Positions 1 through 8,724 of a stretch of 64,000 nucleotides of DNA are shown piece after piece (positions within the stretch are counted from its first letter, which is position 1; each line of letters opens with the position of its first letter). The notes beneath the pieces are model-generated. The model saw only the letters and a list, made by a program, of their open reading frames with translations, did no database searches and was not told the DNA's origin. A program made the translations under genes and the position numbers. Source of the DNA: Kitasatospora sp. MMS16-BH015 (GTDB taxonomy: Bacteria; Actinomycetota; Actinomycetes; Streptomycetales; Streptomycetaceae); NCBI RefSeq assembly GCF_002943525.1, contig NZ_CP025394.1:8819001-8883000 (forward strand), given 5' to 3'.

Positions 1-935
1 CCGCCCTCGGGGTTGGTGCCCGCCTCGGGGTCGGCGTTGATGTACATCCGGGGCACGCCGATCCGCTTGCCGGCCAGTGCGGCCCGGGCCGCCGCCGCGT
101 CGGCGGGGGCCAGCGCGGGGTAGGAGGCGGGGCGCACCGCGGACGCGGCGGGCAGGGTGATCCAGGGCTGGGCGCGCCAGAGGTCGCCGCGGGTCTGCGG
201 GTCGTCGGCCACCACCACGTCGAGCAGTTCGAACAGGTCGGCCATGGTGCGGGTGTGCGGCACGACCACGTCCATGGTCGGCACCAGCGGCCAGTTGCCG
301 CGCACCGAGATCACGCCGCGGCTGGGGGTGTAGGCGCAGAGCGCGTTGTAGGAGGCGGGCGCCCGGCCGGAGGACCAGGTCTCCTCGCCCAGGCCGAAGG
401 CGCCGAAGGAGGCGGCGGTGGCGGTGCCCGAGCCGTTGGAGGAGCCGGATCCGTAGGCGCTGGTGAGCCAATCGGCGCTGTACGGGCTCTCGGCCCGGCC
501 GTAGACCCCGCGCTGCATCCCGCCGTTGGCCATCGGCGGCATGTTGGTCAGGCCGATCAGCACGGCCCCGCCCGCGCGCAGCCGCTCGATGGCGAAGGCG
601 TCCCGCTGGGCCACCAGGTGCTCGAAGGCGGGCGAACCGGCGGCGGCCGTCAGCCCCTTGGCCAGGTAGCTGTCCTTGGCGGTGTACGGGATGCCGTCCA
701 GCGGGCCGAGCGTCTCGCCGCGCGCGCGGCGGGCGTCGGAGGCCTCGGCCTCGGCCCGGGCCTCGGGGTTGAGCACCACCAGCGCGTTGAGCGCGGTGGC
801 GGTGCCGGGGCGGTCGTACGCCTCGATCCGCGCGAGGTAGGCGTCGAGCAGGCCGACGGCCGTGGTCTCGCCCTTCTCGAGTGCCGCGCGAAGGTCGGCG
901 ATACAGGTCTCCACAACGTCGAATCCGCGCGTCAT
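1..935 (-). CDS. Amidase (amidase-signature family), C-terminus beyond the window
   Basis: Only the first 311 codons are visible, from ATG at 935; the gene runs off the left edge. The family hydrolyses amide bonds with a Lys-cisSer-Ser triad. Visible features are a putative catalytic Lys at about residue 87 in GIPYTAKDSY, the Ser-rich loop GSGSSNGSGTATA that supplies the cis-Ser, and a nucleophile region GEETWSSGRAPAS. The last replaces the usual GTDTGGSIRxPA, so this is a divergent branch. It is transcribed divergently from a TetR gene 86 bases away, the likely controller. Family assignment is firm; the substrate is unknown. Confidence 0.85.
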   Translation of the reverse strand, partial: MTRGFDVVETCIADLRAALEKGETTAVGLLDAYLARIEAYDRPGTATALNALVVLNPEARAEAEASDARRARGETLGPLDGIPYTAKDSYLAKGLTAAAGSPAFEHLVAQRDAFAIERLRAGGAVLIGLTNMPPMANGGMQRGVYGRAESPYSADWLTSAYGSGSSNGSGTATAASFGAFGLGEETWSSGRAPASYNALCAYTPSRGVISVRGNWPLVPTMDVVVPHTRTMADLFELLDVVVADDPQTRGDLWRAQPWITLPAASAVRPASYPALAPADAAAARAALAGKRIGVPRMYINADPEAGTNPEG

Positions 936-964
936 GCGGGTGTCTCCTGGGTGTCGGTCAGATA

Positions 965-999
965 TTGACTAGATTTTCAGTCTAGACTACGGATCTAGA
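965..999 (+). promoter_or_regulatory. Promoter and triple TCTAGA operator between amidase and tetR
   Basis: ACTAGA (968-973), TCTAGA (981-986) and TCTAGA (994-999) recur at an exact 13-base step; the middle one sits in the palindrome GTCTAGAC. They overlap a candidate promoter reading to the TetR gene: TTGACT (965-970), 17-base spacer, TACGGA (988-993). Evenly spaced palindromic boxes in a divergent intergenic region fit an autoregulatory TetR operator. The repeat is seen; TetR binding is inferred. Confidence 0.55.
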
Positions 1000-1021
1000 C
1001 CTTGAGCAGACGGGTGAGCCG

Positions 1022-1669
1022 ATGTCGACGCCAGCGGACCGGAGAGCCAATCGGACAGCCGACCGGACAGCGGATCGGAAGCGCCAGCCGAGCGGCGACG
1101 AGGCGCGGGGGCGGGCGATGCGGGCCGCGATCAGCGCCATCGCGGAGAAGGGCACCGCCGCCGTGCGGATGTCGGACATCGCGGAGCGGGCCGGGATGAG
1201 CACCGGGCACATCCTCTACCACTTCGGGAAGAAGGACCGGCTGCTGCTCGAGGTCCTCGCCTGGAGCGAGGCGGACCTCGGCGCGCGGTACCAGCGGGAG
1301 GCGGAGCGGGCCGCCTCGCCCGCCGAGCGGCTGGGGGTGTTCGTCCGCTGCTACCTGCCGCGCGGGCAGGGCGACGAGCGGTACGCGCTCTGGACGCAGG
1401 TGCTGGCCCAGCAGCACGACGAGGCCGGTCGGCGGCTCCTCACCGCGCTGTCCGACGGGTGGGAGGAGCGGCTGGCGGACGTGGTGCGGGAGGGCCGGGC
1501 GCTCGGGCAGTTCGCGGAGGTGGAGCTGCCCGAGTTCGTGATCCGGGCGGTCGCCATGCTGAACGGGCTGTCCGGGGACGTGATGTTCGGACGCTCCCGC
1601 TGGCAGGAGGCCTCGGCCTACGAGTTCGCGCTGGCCGCGCTGGAGCGGGAGCTGCTGCCGCAGCGGTAG
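1022..1669 (+). CDS. TetR/AcrR-family transcriptional regulator
   Basis: A 215-residue regulator. The N-terminal helix-turn-helix lies at about residues 30-80 with the TetR signature MSDIAERAGMSTGHILYHF followed by KKDRLLLEVL. The C-terminal helical domain resembles the BetI-like ligand-binding type. The start is the ATG at 1022, preceded by a GGGTGAG ribosome site. It is divergent from the amidase gene, with repeated TCTAGA boxes between them, so it probably represses itself and the amidase in response to an amidase-related ligand. Its last 52 bases overlap the 3' end of the convergent glycosyltransferase gene. Confidence 0.9.
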   Translation: MSTPADRRANRTADRTADRKRQPSGDEARGRAMRAAISAIAEKGTAAVRMSDIAERAGMSTGHILYHFGKKDRLLLEVLAWSEADLGARYQREAERAASPAERLGVFVRCYLPRGQGDERYALWTQVLAQQHDEAGRRLLTALSDGWEERLADVVREGRALGQFAEVELPEFVIRAVAMLNGLSGDVMFGRSRWQEASAYEFALAALERELLPQR

Positions 1670-3861
1670 AGCTGGTCGCGGTCGGCGGCCCCGCCCGGTC
1701 GGCCGTAGGCGGACGGGGGCACCTCGGTGCAGCTCCGGCGGACCCAGTCGGTGATGGCCGTGGTCGGGGCGGTGGCTGAGGTGCGGCCGCCGGTGGCGAC
1801 CAGGACGTAGTGGAGCTGACCGCTGGTCACCAGGGACTGGAACCGGGAGAGGGTCGGGTTCGGCACCTGGCCGGTGAAGCCGCCCATCGGCAGCACCTCC
1901 TTGCCGGTGGCCAGGATGTAGGGCGAGGAGGCGGTCCAGTTCGGCGTGGCGAAGAGGTAGCGGGCGCCGTCGGCGTGGGCCTCGGTGTAGTCGAGGACGG
2001 CTTGCTGGGCCTCGGTCAGCTTGGCGCCGCCCTCGGCGAAGGCGCCGGGCGGGCCCTGCTGGGGCGCGTTCCGGCCGGAGCCGTGTTGACCGCGGGTGCC
2101 GCCGAAGGCGTGGGCGGCCTGGGGGCCGACGGTGCCCATGCCGGAGTTGCCGTAGGCCGGGTCGAGCACGGAGGCGGCCCAGGCCGCCGGGGCGAGCAGC
2201 ATCGCCGCCAGGCCGGTGAGCAGCCCGAGGGCGGGCAGGCGGCGGCCGGCGAGGCGGGGCGTGCGGCCGAGCAGGAGCAGGGCCGGGGCGAGGACGCCCA
2301 GCAGGAGGGTGGCCGGGGCCAGCCAGGGGAGGAAGGCCGGGAAGAGGTGGGTCAGGTACGCGGCCCAGACCGCCGTGCCGGTGACGGCGACCGGCAGGGC
2401 CCAGGCGCGGGCGCCGCCGGTGCGGAAGCCGCGCCAGAGCAGCACGGTGCCGCCGCCGAAGAGCGCGGCCAACGGGGTGGCGATCACGCCCATGTAGTAG
2501 CTGTGGCCGCCCACGCTGCCGGCGCTGAAGACCAGGAAGAACACCGCCAGCCAGCTGCCCCAGAGCAGGAAGCCCGCGCGGAGGTGGTCGGTGCGGGGCT
2601 CCCGACGGCGCCAGAGGAGGGCGCAGAGGACGGAGACCGCGGCGATCGGGTAGAGCCAGCCGGTCTGCGAGGCGAACTGCGAGCCGAACATCTTGGTCCA
2701 GCCCCCGTCGCCGCCGCCCTGCCCGCCGTGGCCGGCCCGGGCCGCACCCGGCTGGGCTGTACCTGACTGGGCGGAACCTGACGGGGTGCTGCCGGCCGGG
2801 GTGGTCGCGGGCTGCGCCGCGCCGGTGCCGGCCCGGGTGCGGTCGGACTGGCCCGTACCGGTGCGGTCGGTCTGGTCGGTGCCGGACCGTGCCGTGCCGG
2901 CCTGCCCCGGCGGGGTGCCGGCTGCGCCGTGGCTCCACATGGAGCCCATCGGGCCGCCGCGGCCGGAGGTGACGCTGCCGGTCTCCTCGGCGGTCAGGCC
3001 GACCGAGGTGAAGCGGTTCAGGAAGTTGTAGCCGACCACCATGCTGTAGGCCGAGTTGTCGGTGGTGCCGTCGATGTACGGGCGGTCGGCGGCGGGGACG
3101 AGGGTGGCCATCAGCACCCAGGAGGCCGAGACCGCGACCGTGACCAGGCCGGCCAGGCCGAGGTGGGTGAGGCGGCGGCGCAGCGGGGCAGGGGCCGAGA
3201 CCAGGTGGACCAGGCCGAGGGCGGGCAGTACGGCCCAGGATTCGAGCATCTTGGCCTGGAAGGCCAGGCCGACCCAGACCGCGGCCAGCAGCAGGCTGCG
3301 GAGGCGGGCCTGCTGGGCGGCGCGCTGGGTGGCGTCGGCCGCGAGCAGCAGCAGGAGGGTGAAGAGCGGGTCCTCGACGGCGGTGCGGAAGAGCCCGGCC
3401 AGGGCCGGGGTCAGGGCGAAGGCCGCCGCCGCGAGCAGGGCCGCGTCGGCACCCGCCCAGCGGCGGACCACCCGGTAGAGCACCAGGACGCAGAGCACGC
3501 CCTCGACCGCCTGCGGCAGGGTCAGCGCCCAGGGGTGGAAGCCGAACAGCCGGGCCGAGAGGGCCTGCGGCCAGAGGAAGCCCGGCAGCTTGTCCAGGGT
3601 GATGGTGCCGGCCGGGTCGTAGGAGCCGAAGGCGAAGGCCTTCCAACTCTCCGTCATGCTGCGCACGGCGTCCGCGTAGAACGTGTGGTACGAACTCCTG
3701 CTGATTCCCCAGAAGTACAGCAGCCCCGCGAGCAGCGTGAGGGCGAGCAGCGCGGGCCGGGCGTAGCGCGGCTGGTCCGTGGGCGAACGCCACGGGGCCC
3801 GGCGGAGCGGCCGGGCCCGGAACGCCAGCTCGGGAGCGGCGGGCAGCACACTGGTAGTCAT
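1618..3861 (-). CDS. GT39-like membrane glycosyltransferase (ArnT/PMT superfamily)
   Basis: A 747-residue polytopic membrane protein, counted from ATG at 3861 (MTTSVLPAAPEL), which has AGGA about ten bases upstream; in-frame ATGs slightly upstream are less likely. The first extracytoplasmic loop has FYADAVRSM, giving the acidic residue used by this lipid-phosphosugar-dependent family, followed by TLDKLPGFLWPQALSARLFG. About 10-11 hydrophobic segments follow, with a low-complexity Gly/Thr/Gln-rich loop at about residues 310-390. The C-terminal soluble part includes YLFATPNWTASSPYILATG, typical of actinobacterial members. It probably transfers a sugar from a polyprenyl-phosphate donor to a cell-envelope acceptor. 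The acceptor is unknown. Confidence 0.85.
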   Translation of the reverse strand: MTTSVLPAAPELAFRARPLRRAPWRSPTDQPRYARPALLALTLLAGLLYFWGISRSSYHTFYADAVRSMTESWKAFAFGSYDPAGTITLDKLPGFLWPQALSARLFGFHPWALTLPQAVEGVLCVLVLYRVVRRWAGADAALLAAAAFALTPALAGLFRTAVEDPLFTLLLLLAADATQRAAQQARLRSLLLAAVWVGLAFQAKMLESWAVLPALGLVHLVSAPAPLRRRLTHLGLAGLVTVAVSASWVLMATLVPAADRPYIDGTTDNSAYSMVVGYNFLNRFTSVGLTAEETGSVTSGRGGPMGSMWSHGAAGTPPGQAGTARSGTDQTDRTGTGQSDRTRAGTGAAQPATTPAGSTPSGSAQSGTAQPGAARAGHGGQGGGDGGWTKMFGSQFASQTGWLYPIAAVSVLCALLWRRREPRTDHLRAGFLLWGSWLAVFFLVFSAGSVGGHSYYMGVIATPLAALFGGGTVLLWRGFRTGGARAWALPVAVTGTAVWAAYLTHLFPAFLPWLAPATLLLGVLAPALLLLGRTPRLAGRRLPALGLLTGLAAMLLAPAAWAASVLDPAYGNSGMGTVGPQAAHAFGGTRGQHGSGRNAPQQGPPGAFAEGGAKLTEAQQAVLDYTEAHADGARYLFATPNWTASSPYILATGKEVLPMGGFTGQVPNPTLSRFQSLVTSGQLHYVLVATGGRTSATAPTTAITDWVRRSCTEVPPSAYGRPGGAADRDQLYRCGSSSRSSAASANS

Positions 3862-4062
3862 GCGATGCATCCTGTGCGTGGTCGATGAGAGAAACCTGAC
3901 GGACCGCGCGTTTCGGCGAATTCCTGACCGGAAGGGGAGGAAGATTTTGCCCGCCGGGCCCAGCCCGTTCGGACGGTCCCCGGCTGCGCCGGCACCCTCC
4001 TGACGCCGTAACAGGAGGCCGCCCGGCTCGCGGGCCGGGGGCTGCGGTGTGAGGCTTCGTCC

Positions 4063-6126
4063 ATGACGACCGTGGTTGACCAGCCGCCGGCCCCCGCTCC
4101 GCCCGTGCTGGACGTGCGGCAGCGGAACATCGTGTTCGGCACCATCGTGCTCGGGATGCTGCTCGCCGCGCTGGACCAGACGATCGTCGGGACGGCCCTG
4201 CCGACGATCGTCTCGGACCTCGGCGGGGCCGCCCACATGTCCTGGGTGGTCACCTCCTACCTGCTGGCCGAGACCGTGGCCACCGTGCTGGTGGGCAAGT
4301 TCGGCGACCTGTTCGGCCGCAAGCTGGTCTTCCAGGTCTCGGCGATCGTCTTCATCACCGGCTCCTTCTTCTGCGGCCTGGCCACGAACATGACGCTGCT
4401 GATCGCCTGGCGCGCCCTGCAGGGCGCCGGGGCCGGCGGGCTGATGGTCACCTCGATGGCGCTGATCGCCGACGTCATCCCGCTGCGCGAACGCGGCAAG
4501 TACCAGGGCGCGATCGGCGCGGTCTTCGGGGTGGCCACCGTGATCGGGCCGCTGCTCGGCGGGCTCTTCACCGACCACCTCTCCTGGCGCTGGGCGTTCT
4601 ACGTGAACGTGCCGATCGCGATCGTGGTGGTGGCCGTGGCGGCCCGGACCATCCCGGCCGTGCGGTCGGCGGCGCGGCCGGTGGTCGACTACCTCGGCAT
4701 CGCCTTCGTCGCGGTCGGGGCGAGCGCGCTGATCCTGGCCACCAGCTGGGGCGGCAACGAGTACGCCTGGGGGTCGGCGACGATCATCGGGCTGTTCGCG
4801 GGCGGGGTGGTGGCCCTCGGGCTGTTCTGCTGGGCGGAGAGCCGGGCCGCCGAGCCGACGCTGCCGCTGCGGCTGTTCCGCAACCCGGTCTTCACCGTCT
4901 GCTCGGTGCTGAGCTTCATCGTGGGCTTCGCGATGCTCGGCGCGATGACCTTCCTGCCGACCTTCCTCCAGTACGTGGACGGGGTCAACGCGACCGAGTC
5001 AGGCCTGCGGATGCTGCCGATGGTGGCCGGGCTGTTCATCGCCTCGATCGCCAGCGGCAACGTGGTCAGCAAGACCGGCCAGTACCGGATCTTCCCGATC
5101 GCCGGGTCGCTGGTGATGGCGCTGGGCCTGTGGCTGCTCTCGCTGATGAAGCCCGGCACGGGCGTCTGGCTGGGCTCGCTGTACATGTTCGTGCTCGGGC
5201 TCGGCATCGGGCTCTGCATGCAGGTGCTCACCATCGCGGTGCAGAACACCGTGGACTACGCCGACCTCGGCACCGCGACCTCCGGGGTCACCTTCTTCCG
5301 CACCCTGGGCAGTTCCTTCGGCACGGCGGTCTTCGGCACCATCTACGCCAACACGCTCAAGCCGAACCTGACTGACGGGGTGGCCGCCGCCGCCCGGCTG
5401 ACCGGGGCCGATCCGGCGGTGCTGGCCCGGGCCGCGCAGAGCCCGCAGGGCCTGCACGAGCTGCCGGCGGCGCAGGCCGGGCCGATCATCTCGGCCTACT
5501 CGGACTCGCTGCACACCGTCTTCCTCTGGACGGTGCCGGTGGCGCTGCTGGGCTTCGTGGTCTCGCTCTTCCTCAAGCAGGTCAAGCTGCGGGACACCGC
5601 CCGCTCGGCCTCGACCGACCTGGGCGAGGGCTTCGCGCAGCCGACCGGGGCGGATTCGGGGCGGCAGCTGGAGGCGGCGGTCGGGCGGATCGTCCGGCGC
5701 TTCGACCTGGACACCGCACGGGAGTTGGTCCGCACCTCCGGCACCGAGCTGGACCTGGCCGGCGCCTGGGCGCTGATGGAGGTGGAGGGCCTGACCCGCA
5801 CCGTGGGCCACGCCCGGCTGGGGCTGATCGCGGCCCGCAAGCGGGTGCCGCCCGAGGTGCTGGCCCCGGTCTTCGACCGGGTGGCCGAGGAGGGCTACCT
5901 GACCCGCCACCGGGACTTCCTCGACCACACGCCGGCCGGTGCCGAGCAGGTCCGGCTGCTCAACCGCGCCTGGTCCGACTGGCTGAGCGCCCAGGTCACC
6001 GAGGACCTGGGCCGCCCGGGCGGCCCGGAGCTCCGGGCCGCCGTGGACACGATCGCCAAGCGGCTGCTGGCGGAGGACCTGGCGAACGGCCTGCCCCAGG
6101 GCCGGGAGCCGGTGGCCGTGGCCTGA
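4063..6126 (+). CDS. DHA2-type MFS drug transporter with C-terminal winged-helix-like domain
   Basis: A 687-residue protein. Residues 1 to about 515 form a 14-segment EmrB/QacA-type drug:proton antiporter: motif D1 LDQTIVGTALPTI, motif A GKFGDLFGRKLVF, and motif C GAVFGVATVIGPLLGGLF. After the last membrane segment come about 150 cytoplasmic residues (about 530-680) that read like a MarR winged helix, with EEGYLTRHRDFLDHTPAGAEQ as the wing region. Such fusions occur in actinobacterial transporters, but the role of the extra domain is unclear; it may sense substrate or bind nucleic acid. The start is ATG at 4063 with GAGG eight bases upstream, divergent from the glycosyltransferase gene. Confidence 0.9.
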   Translation: MTTVVDQPPAPAPPVLDVRQRNIVFGTIVLGMLLAALDQTIVGTALPTIVSDLGGAAHMSWVVTSYLLAETVATVLVGKFGDLFGRKLVFQVSAIVFITGSFFCGLATNMTLLIAWRALQGAGAGGLMVTSMALIADVIPLRERGKYQGAIGAVFGVATVIGPLLGGLFTDHLSWRWAFYVNVPIAIVVVAVAARTIPAVRSAARPVVDYLGIAFVAVGASALILATSWGGNEYAWGSATIIGLFAGGVVALGLFCWAESRAAEPTLPLRLFRNPVFTVCSVLSFIVGFAMLGAMTFLPTFLQYVDGVNATESGLRMLPMVAGLFIASIASGNVVSKTGQYRIFPIAGSLVMALGLWLLSLMKPGTGVWLGSLYMFVLGLGIGLCMQVLTIAVQNTVDYADLGTATSGVTFFRTLGSSFGTAVFGTIYANTLKPNLTDGVAAAARLTGADPAVLARAAQSPQGLHELPAAQAGPIISAYSDSLHTVFLWTVPVALLGFVVSLFLKQVKLRDTARSASTDLGEGFAQPTGADSGRQLEAAVGRIVRRFDLDTARELVRTSGTELDLAGAWALMEVEGLTRTVGHARLGLIAARKRVPPEVLAPVFDRVAEEGYLTRHRDFLDHTPAGAEQVRLLNRAWSDWLSAQVTEDLGRPGGPELRAAVDTIAKRLLAEDLANGLPQGREPVAVA

Positions 6127-6143
6127 GGGTCAGGGCTCCCGGC
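6101..6143. terminator. Bidirectional hairpin between convergent genes
   Basis: GCCGGGAGCC (6101-6110) pairs exactly with GGCTCCCGGC (6134-6143). The stem embraces both stop codons of the MFS and M60 genes, whose ends are only three bases apart. Confidence 0.5.
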
Positions 6144-8601
6144 GGGTGGTCAAGTCGCCCGGAGCCGACGGAAGTCGGAGAGCGGCGACGGCCTGCTGGG
6201 CGTGCGTGGTCAGCGGGACGCCCCAGGCCAGGTAGAAGGCGGTGAGGTCCTGGCCGGCCACCTGGCTGGTGAGGACGGCGATGGCGGCCCAGCGGTCCGG
6301 GTCGGTCGGCGGGGTGGTGCGCACCCGGTGCCGGACCTCCGGCCAGAAGCCGGCGCCGTACTGGAGGGCCAACTGCTGGAGCATCACCAGTTGTTCGAAG
6401 CCGTCGAAGGAGGTCGCGTACGCGACACCGGGCTTGCCGAGCTTGGGCAGGGCGGTGTCGTAGGAGCCCTGGGTGACCAGCCGGGAGGGGCGGGCGTAGG
6501 CCGTGCGCAGGCTCTGGGAGTCGATGTTGTTGGAGACCTCGATCAGCTCGGTGGGCGTGATCGCCGACTGCTGGCGGTGGTGGCCCTGCTCGTGCCAGAC
6601 GCCCCACTCGGCGGCGGCGCTGTCGGCGAGCCAGGCCACGGATTCGTCCTTGAAGCCCATGTACCGGTCGGTGGCGAAGGCACCGCCGACCCGGCGCTCG
6701 ACCTCGACGTAGTGGAACGGGAAGACGCCGGGGGAGTCCGGCCCGGGGGCGGTGGTGGCGTCTTCGGCGGTGGGTGCGGCGAGTCCGTTGACCGCGTCCT
6801 CGACGGCCCGGGCGCACTCCAGGTGGCGCAGCACGGCCTCCGGCGAGCTGTAGGCGTAGCGGGCGGCGGAGTCGCGCGAGAGCGTCACCACCGTGCGCCC
6901 GGCCAGGAGTTCGGCGTAGCGGGTGGGCCGCGCGGCCAGGTCGGCGCGCCACTGGTCGGGGGTGGAGCTGCCGAGGACGAAGACCGGGGCGAGCTGGGTG
7001 TCGCCGCTCAGGGTGAGGGTGACGCGGTCGGTCGGGGCGCCGTCGAAGACCAGGTGGACCATGCCGCCGCGGTGGTCGGTGATCCGGGTGCCCGTACCGG
7101 TGGTGACGATGGGGTAGCGGCGGGCTGCGGCCAGGCCGCCGGCGCCCACCGGCGGACCGATGAGCACGGAGAGCGCGCCGGTGCCGGCGGCGCCGGTGGT
7201 GGTCGCGGTGAGGAGGGCGTCCGGCGGCAGGTAGAGGCCGGTCGGGCGGATGTCGGAGGGGAGTTGGCGCAGGCCCTGGCGCTGCTGCTCGCGCTGGGCC
7301 GAGGGGCGCCCGGTCAGGGTGAGGGTGTAGGGCTGCCCGGCCACGGGCGGGAGGAAGGGGGCCGTGCCGTCGGGCCCGGTGGGCCGTGGGCAGGCCGGGG
7401 CAGTGAGCACGGTCTCGGCGCTGGGGGCCGATTCGACGCCGTCGGCGGAGATGGCGGTCACCCGGTAGCGGTGGAGGCCGCCGGGGCCGAGGCCGGGGTC
7501 CTGGTAGCTGGTGGAGTAAGTGAGGGCGATCCGGCCGCCGTCCTGGTAGACGGCGTAGGTGGCCGGGGCGGGGCCGGTCGGGGCGGTCCAGCGGAGGGTG
7601 GCGTCGGCGGGGGAGGTGGCGGTGGCGCTCACCGGACCGGGGGCGGCCTGGGTCCTGGCCGGGCCGGCCTGGTCGGCCACCGGACTCTGGGTCCAGAGCT
7701 GGTTGGGGCCGCCGTGTGAGCGGTAGAGGCCGGCGAAGGCAGTGGTGCGGGAGTGGTCGAGGGCGAGGGTCGGGTCGGCGGCCCAGAGCAGGGTGTGGGC
7801 GGTCGGGTCGTACTGCCAGCGGGAGCGGTCGGTGCCGTTGCCGACCGGGCGGGCCACCACGTACCGCGAGCCGGGGTCGCCCTGGACGTCCAGCACCGGG
7901 TACGGGGCGGCCGAACTCTGCACCTGGCCCTGGGCGGTGACGGTCCACCGCTGGGTGGCCGGGGTGGGGCGGCCGGCGGTGGAGGCGCAGGGCTCGACGG
8001 TGACCGAGCGGTTGGGGGTAGTGACTTGACTGAGCGTCAGGCACTGCCCTTCGGTGCGGAGTTCGGCGGCATCGGCTCCGGATGGGGCGGTGGTCGCCGT
8101 GTAGCCGGGGTCGAAGGACCACTTCTGGTTGTCGCCGGTGCCGGCCGTCCAGAGGGTGGCCAGGTCGGTACCGGTGTTGAAGTCCAGGGTGTAGCCGCCG
8201 CCCCGCCAGACGAGGTGGCCGGTGGCGGAGTCGTAGGACCAGGCACCGCTCGCGGTGGCCTCCGGGACGGCGGCGAGGCGGGCGCCGTTGGCGGCGGTGG
8301 CGCCGGGCGGGAGGCCGAGGGCGAGGCTGCCCGGCAGGGCACTGCGGAGCGTGCCCTGTCCGTCGAGCTGCCACCGTTGCCCGGCCGGGGTCGGCTCGCC
8401 GAGTTCGGAGGAGCAGGAGCGCAGGCGCACCTCCTGCGAGTCCCGCGCCGTCAGGCACTGGCCCAGGACGCGGAGTTCGGACCAGGTGCCGCCGGCCCGG
8501 CCGGGCGGGTGCGCGAGCGCGGGCGGGGCGCCGGTCAGCGGGAGGAGGAGGGCGGAGAGGGCCAGCGAGGCGGCGGTGCGCAGGGTGGCGGGGGAGGGCA
8601 T
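6130..8601 (-). CDS. Secreted M60-family (enhancin-like) metallopeptidase with lectin and Fn3 modules
   Basis: An 823-residue exported protein. The signal peptide ends near ALAHPP (about residue 31). Two ricin-type QxW-like beta-trefoil stretches follow (about 40-175 and 185-310; CLTARDSQEVRLRSC and CLTLSQV...VTVEPC). A fibronectin type III domain spans about 314-402. The peptidase M60 region covers about 424-780. The zinc motif HEQGHH begins at H670, with the downstream acidic TELIEVSNN segment fitting HEXXH-X-E. M60 enzymes cleave glycosylated, mucin-like proteins, and the lectin modules suggest carbohydrate-rich targets. The gene is convergent with the MFS gene and has no obvious partner. 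Confidence 0.85.
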   Translation of the reverse strand: MPSPATLRTAASLALSALLLPLTGAPPALAHPPGRAGGTWSELRVLGQCLTARDSQEVRLRSCSSELGEPTPAGQRWQLDGQGTLRSALPGSLALGLPPGATAANGARLAAVPEATASGAWSYDSATGHLVWRGGGYTLDFNTGTDLATLWTAGTGDNQKWSFDPGYTATTAPSGADAAELRTEGQCLTLSQVTTPNRSVTVEPCASTAGRPTPATQRWTVTAQGQVQSSAAPYPVLDVQGDPGSRYVVARPVGNGTDRSRWQYDPTAHTLLWAADPTLALDHSRTTAFAGLYRSHGGPNQLWTQSPVADQAGPARTQAAPGPVSATATSPADATLRWTAPTGPAPATYAVYQDGGRIALTYSTSYQDPGLGPGGLHRYRVTAISADGVESAPSAETVLTAPACPRPTGPDGTAPFLPPVAGQPYTLTLTGRPSAQREQQRQGLRQLPSDIRPTGLYLPPDALLTATTTGAAGTGALSVLIGPPVGAGGLAAARRYPIVTTGTGTRITDHRGGMVHLVFDGAPTDRVTLTLSGDTQLAPVFVLGSSTPDQWRADLAARPTRYAELLAGRTVVTLSRDSAARYAYSSPEAVLRHLECARAVEDAVNGLAAPTAEDATTAPGPDSPGVFPFHYVEVERRVGGAFATDRYMGFKDESVAWLADSAAAEWGVWHEQGHHRQQSAITPTELIEVSNNIDSQSLRTAYARPSRLVTQGSYDTALPKLGKPGVAYATSFDGFEQLVMLQQLALQYGAGFWPEVRHRVRTTPPTDPDRWAAIAVLTSQVAGQDLTAFYLAWGVPLTTHAQQAVAALRLPSAPGDLTTRREP

Positions 8602-8724
8602 GATCCGTCGGTCGCCTTCGGGGAGGGGGTCGGGCGACCAGGATGCGCACGTGGGTACGGGTACGAAGCGACTGCCACGCTGAGGGCGGGCCGCACAGTC
8701 ACCTCGTTGGGGGTCGGAGTCGTG

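Noticed and set aside
255..968. Plus-strand 237-codon open frame at the left edge
   Set aside because: It is antisense to the amidase gene, whose conserved motifs are on the minus strand.
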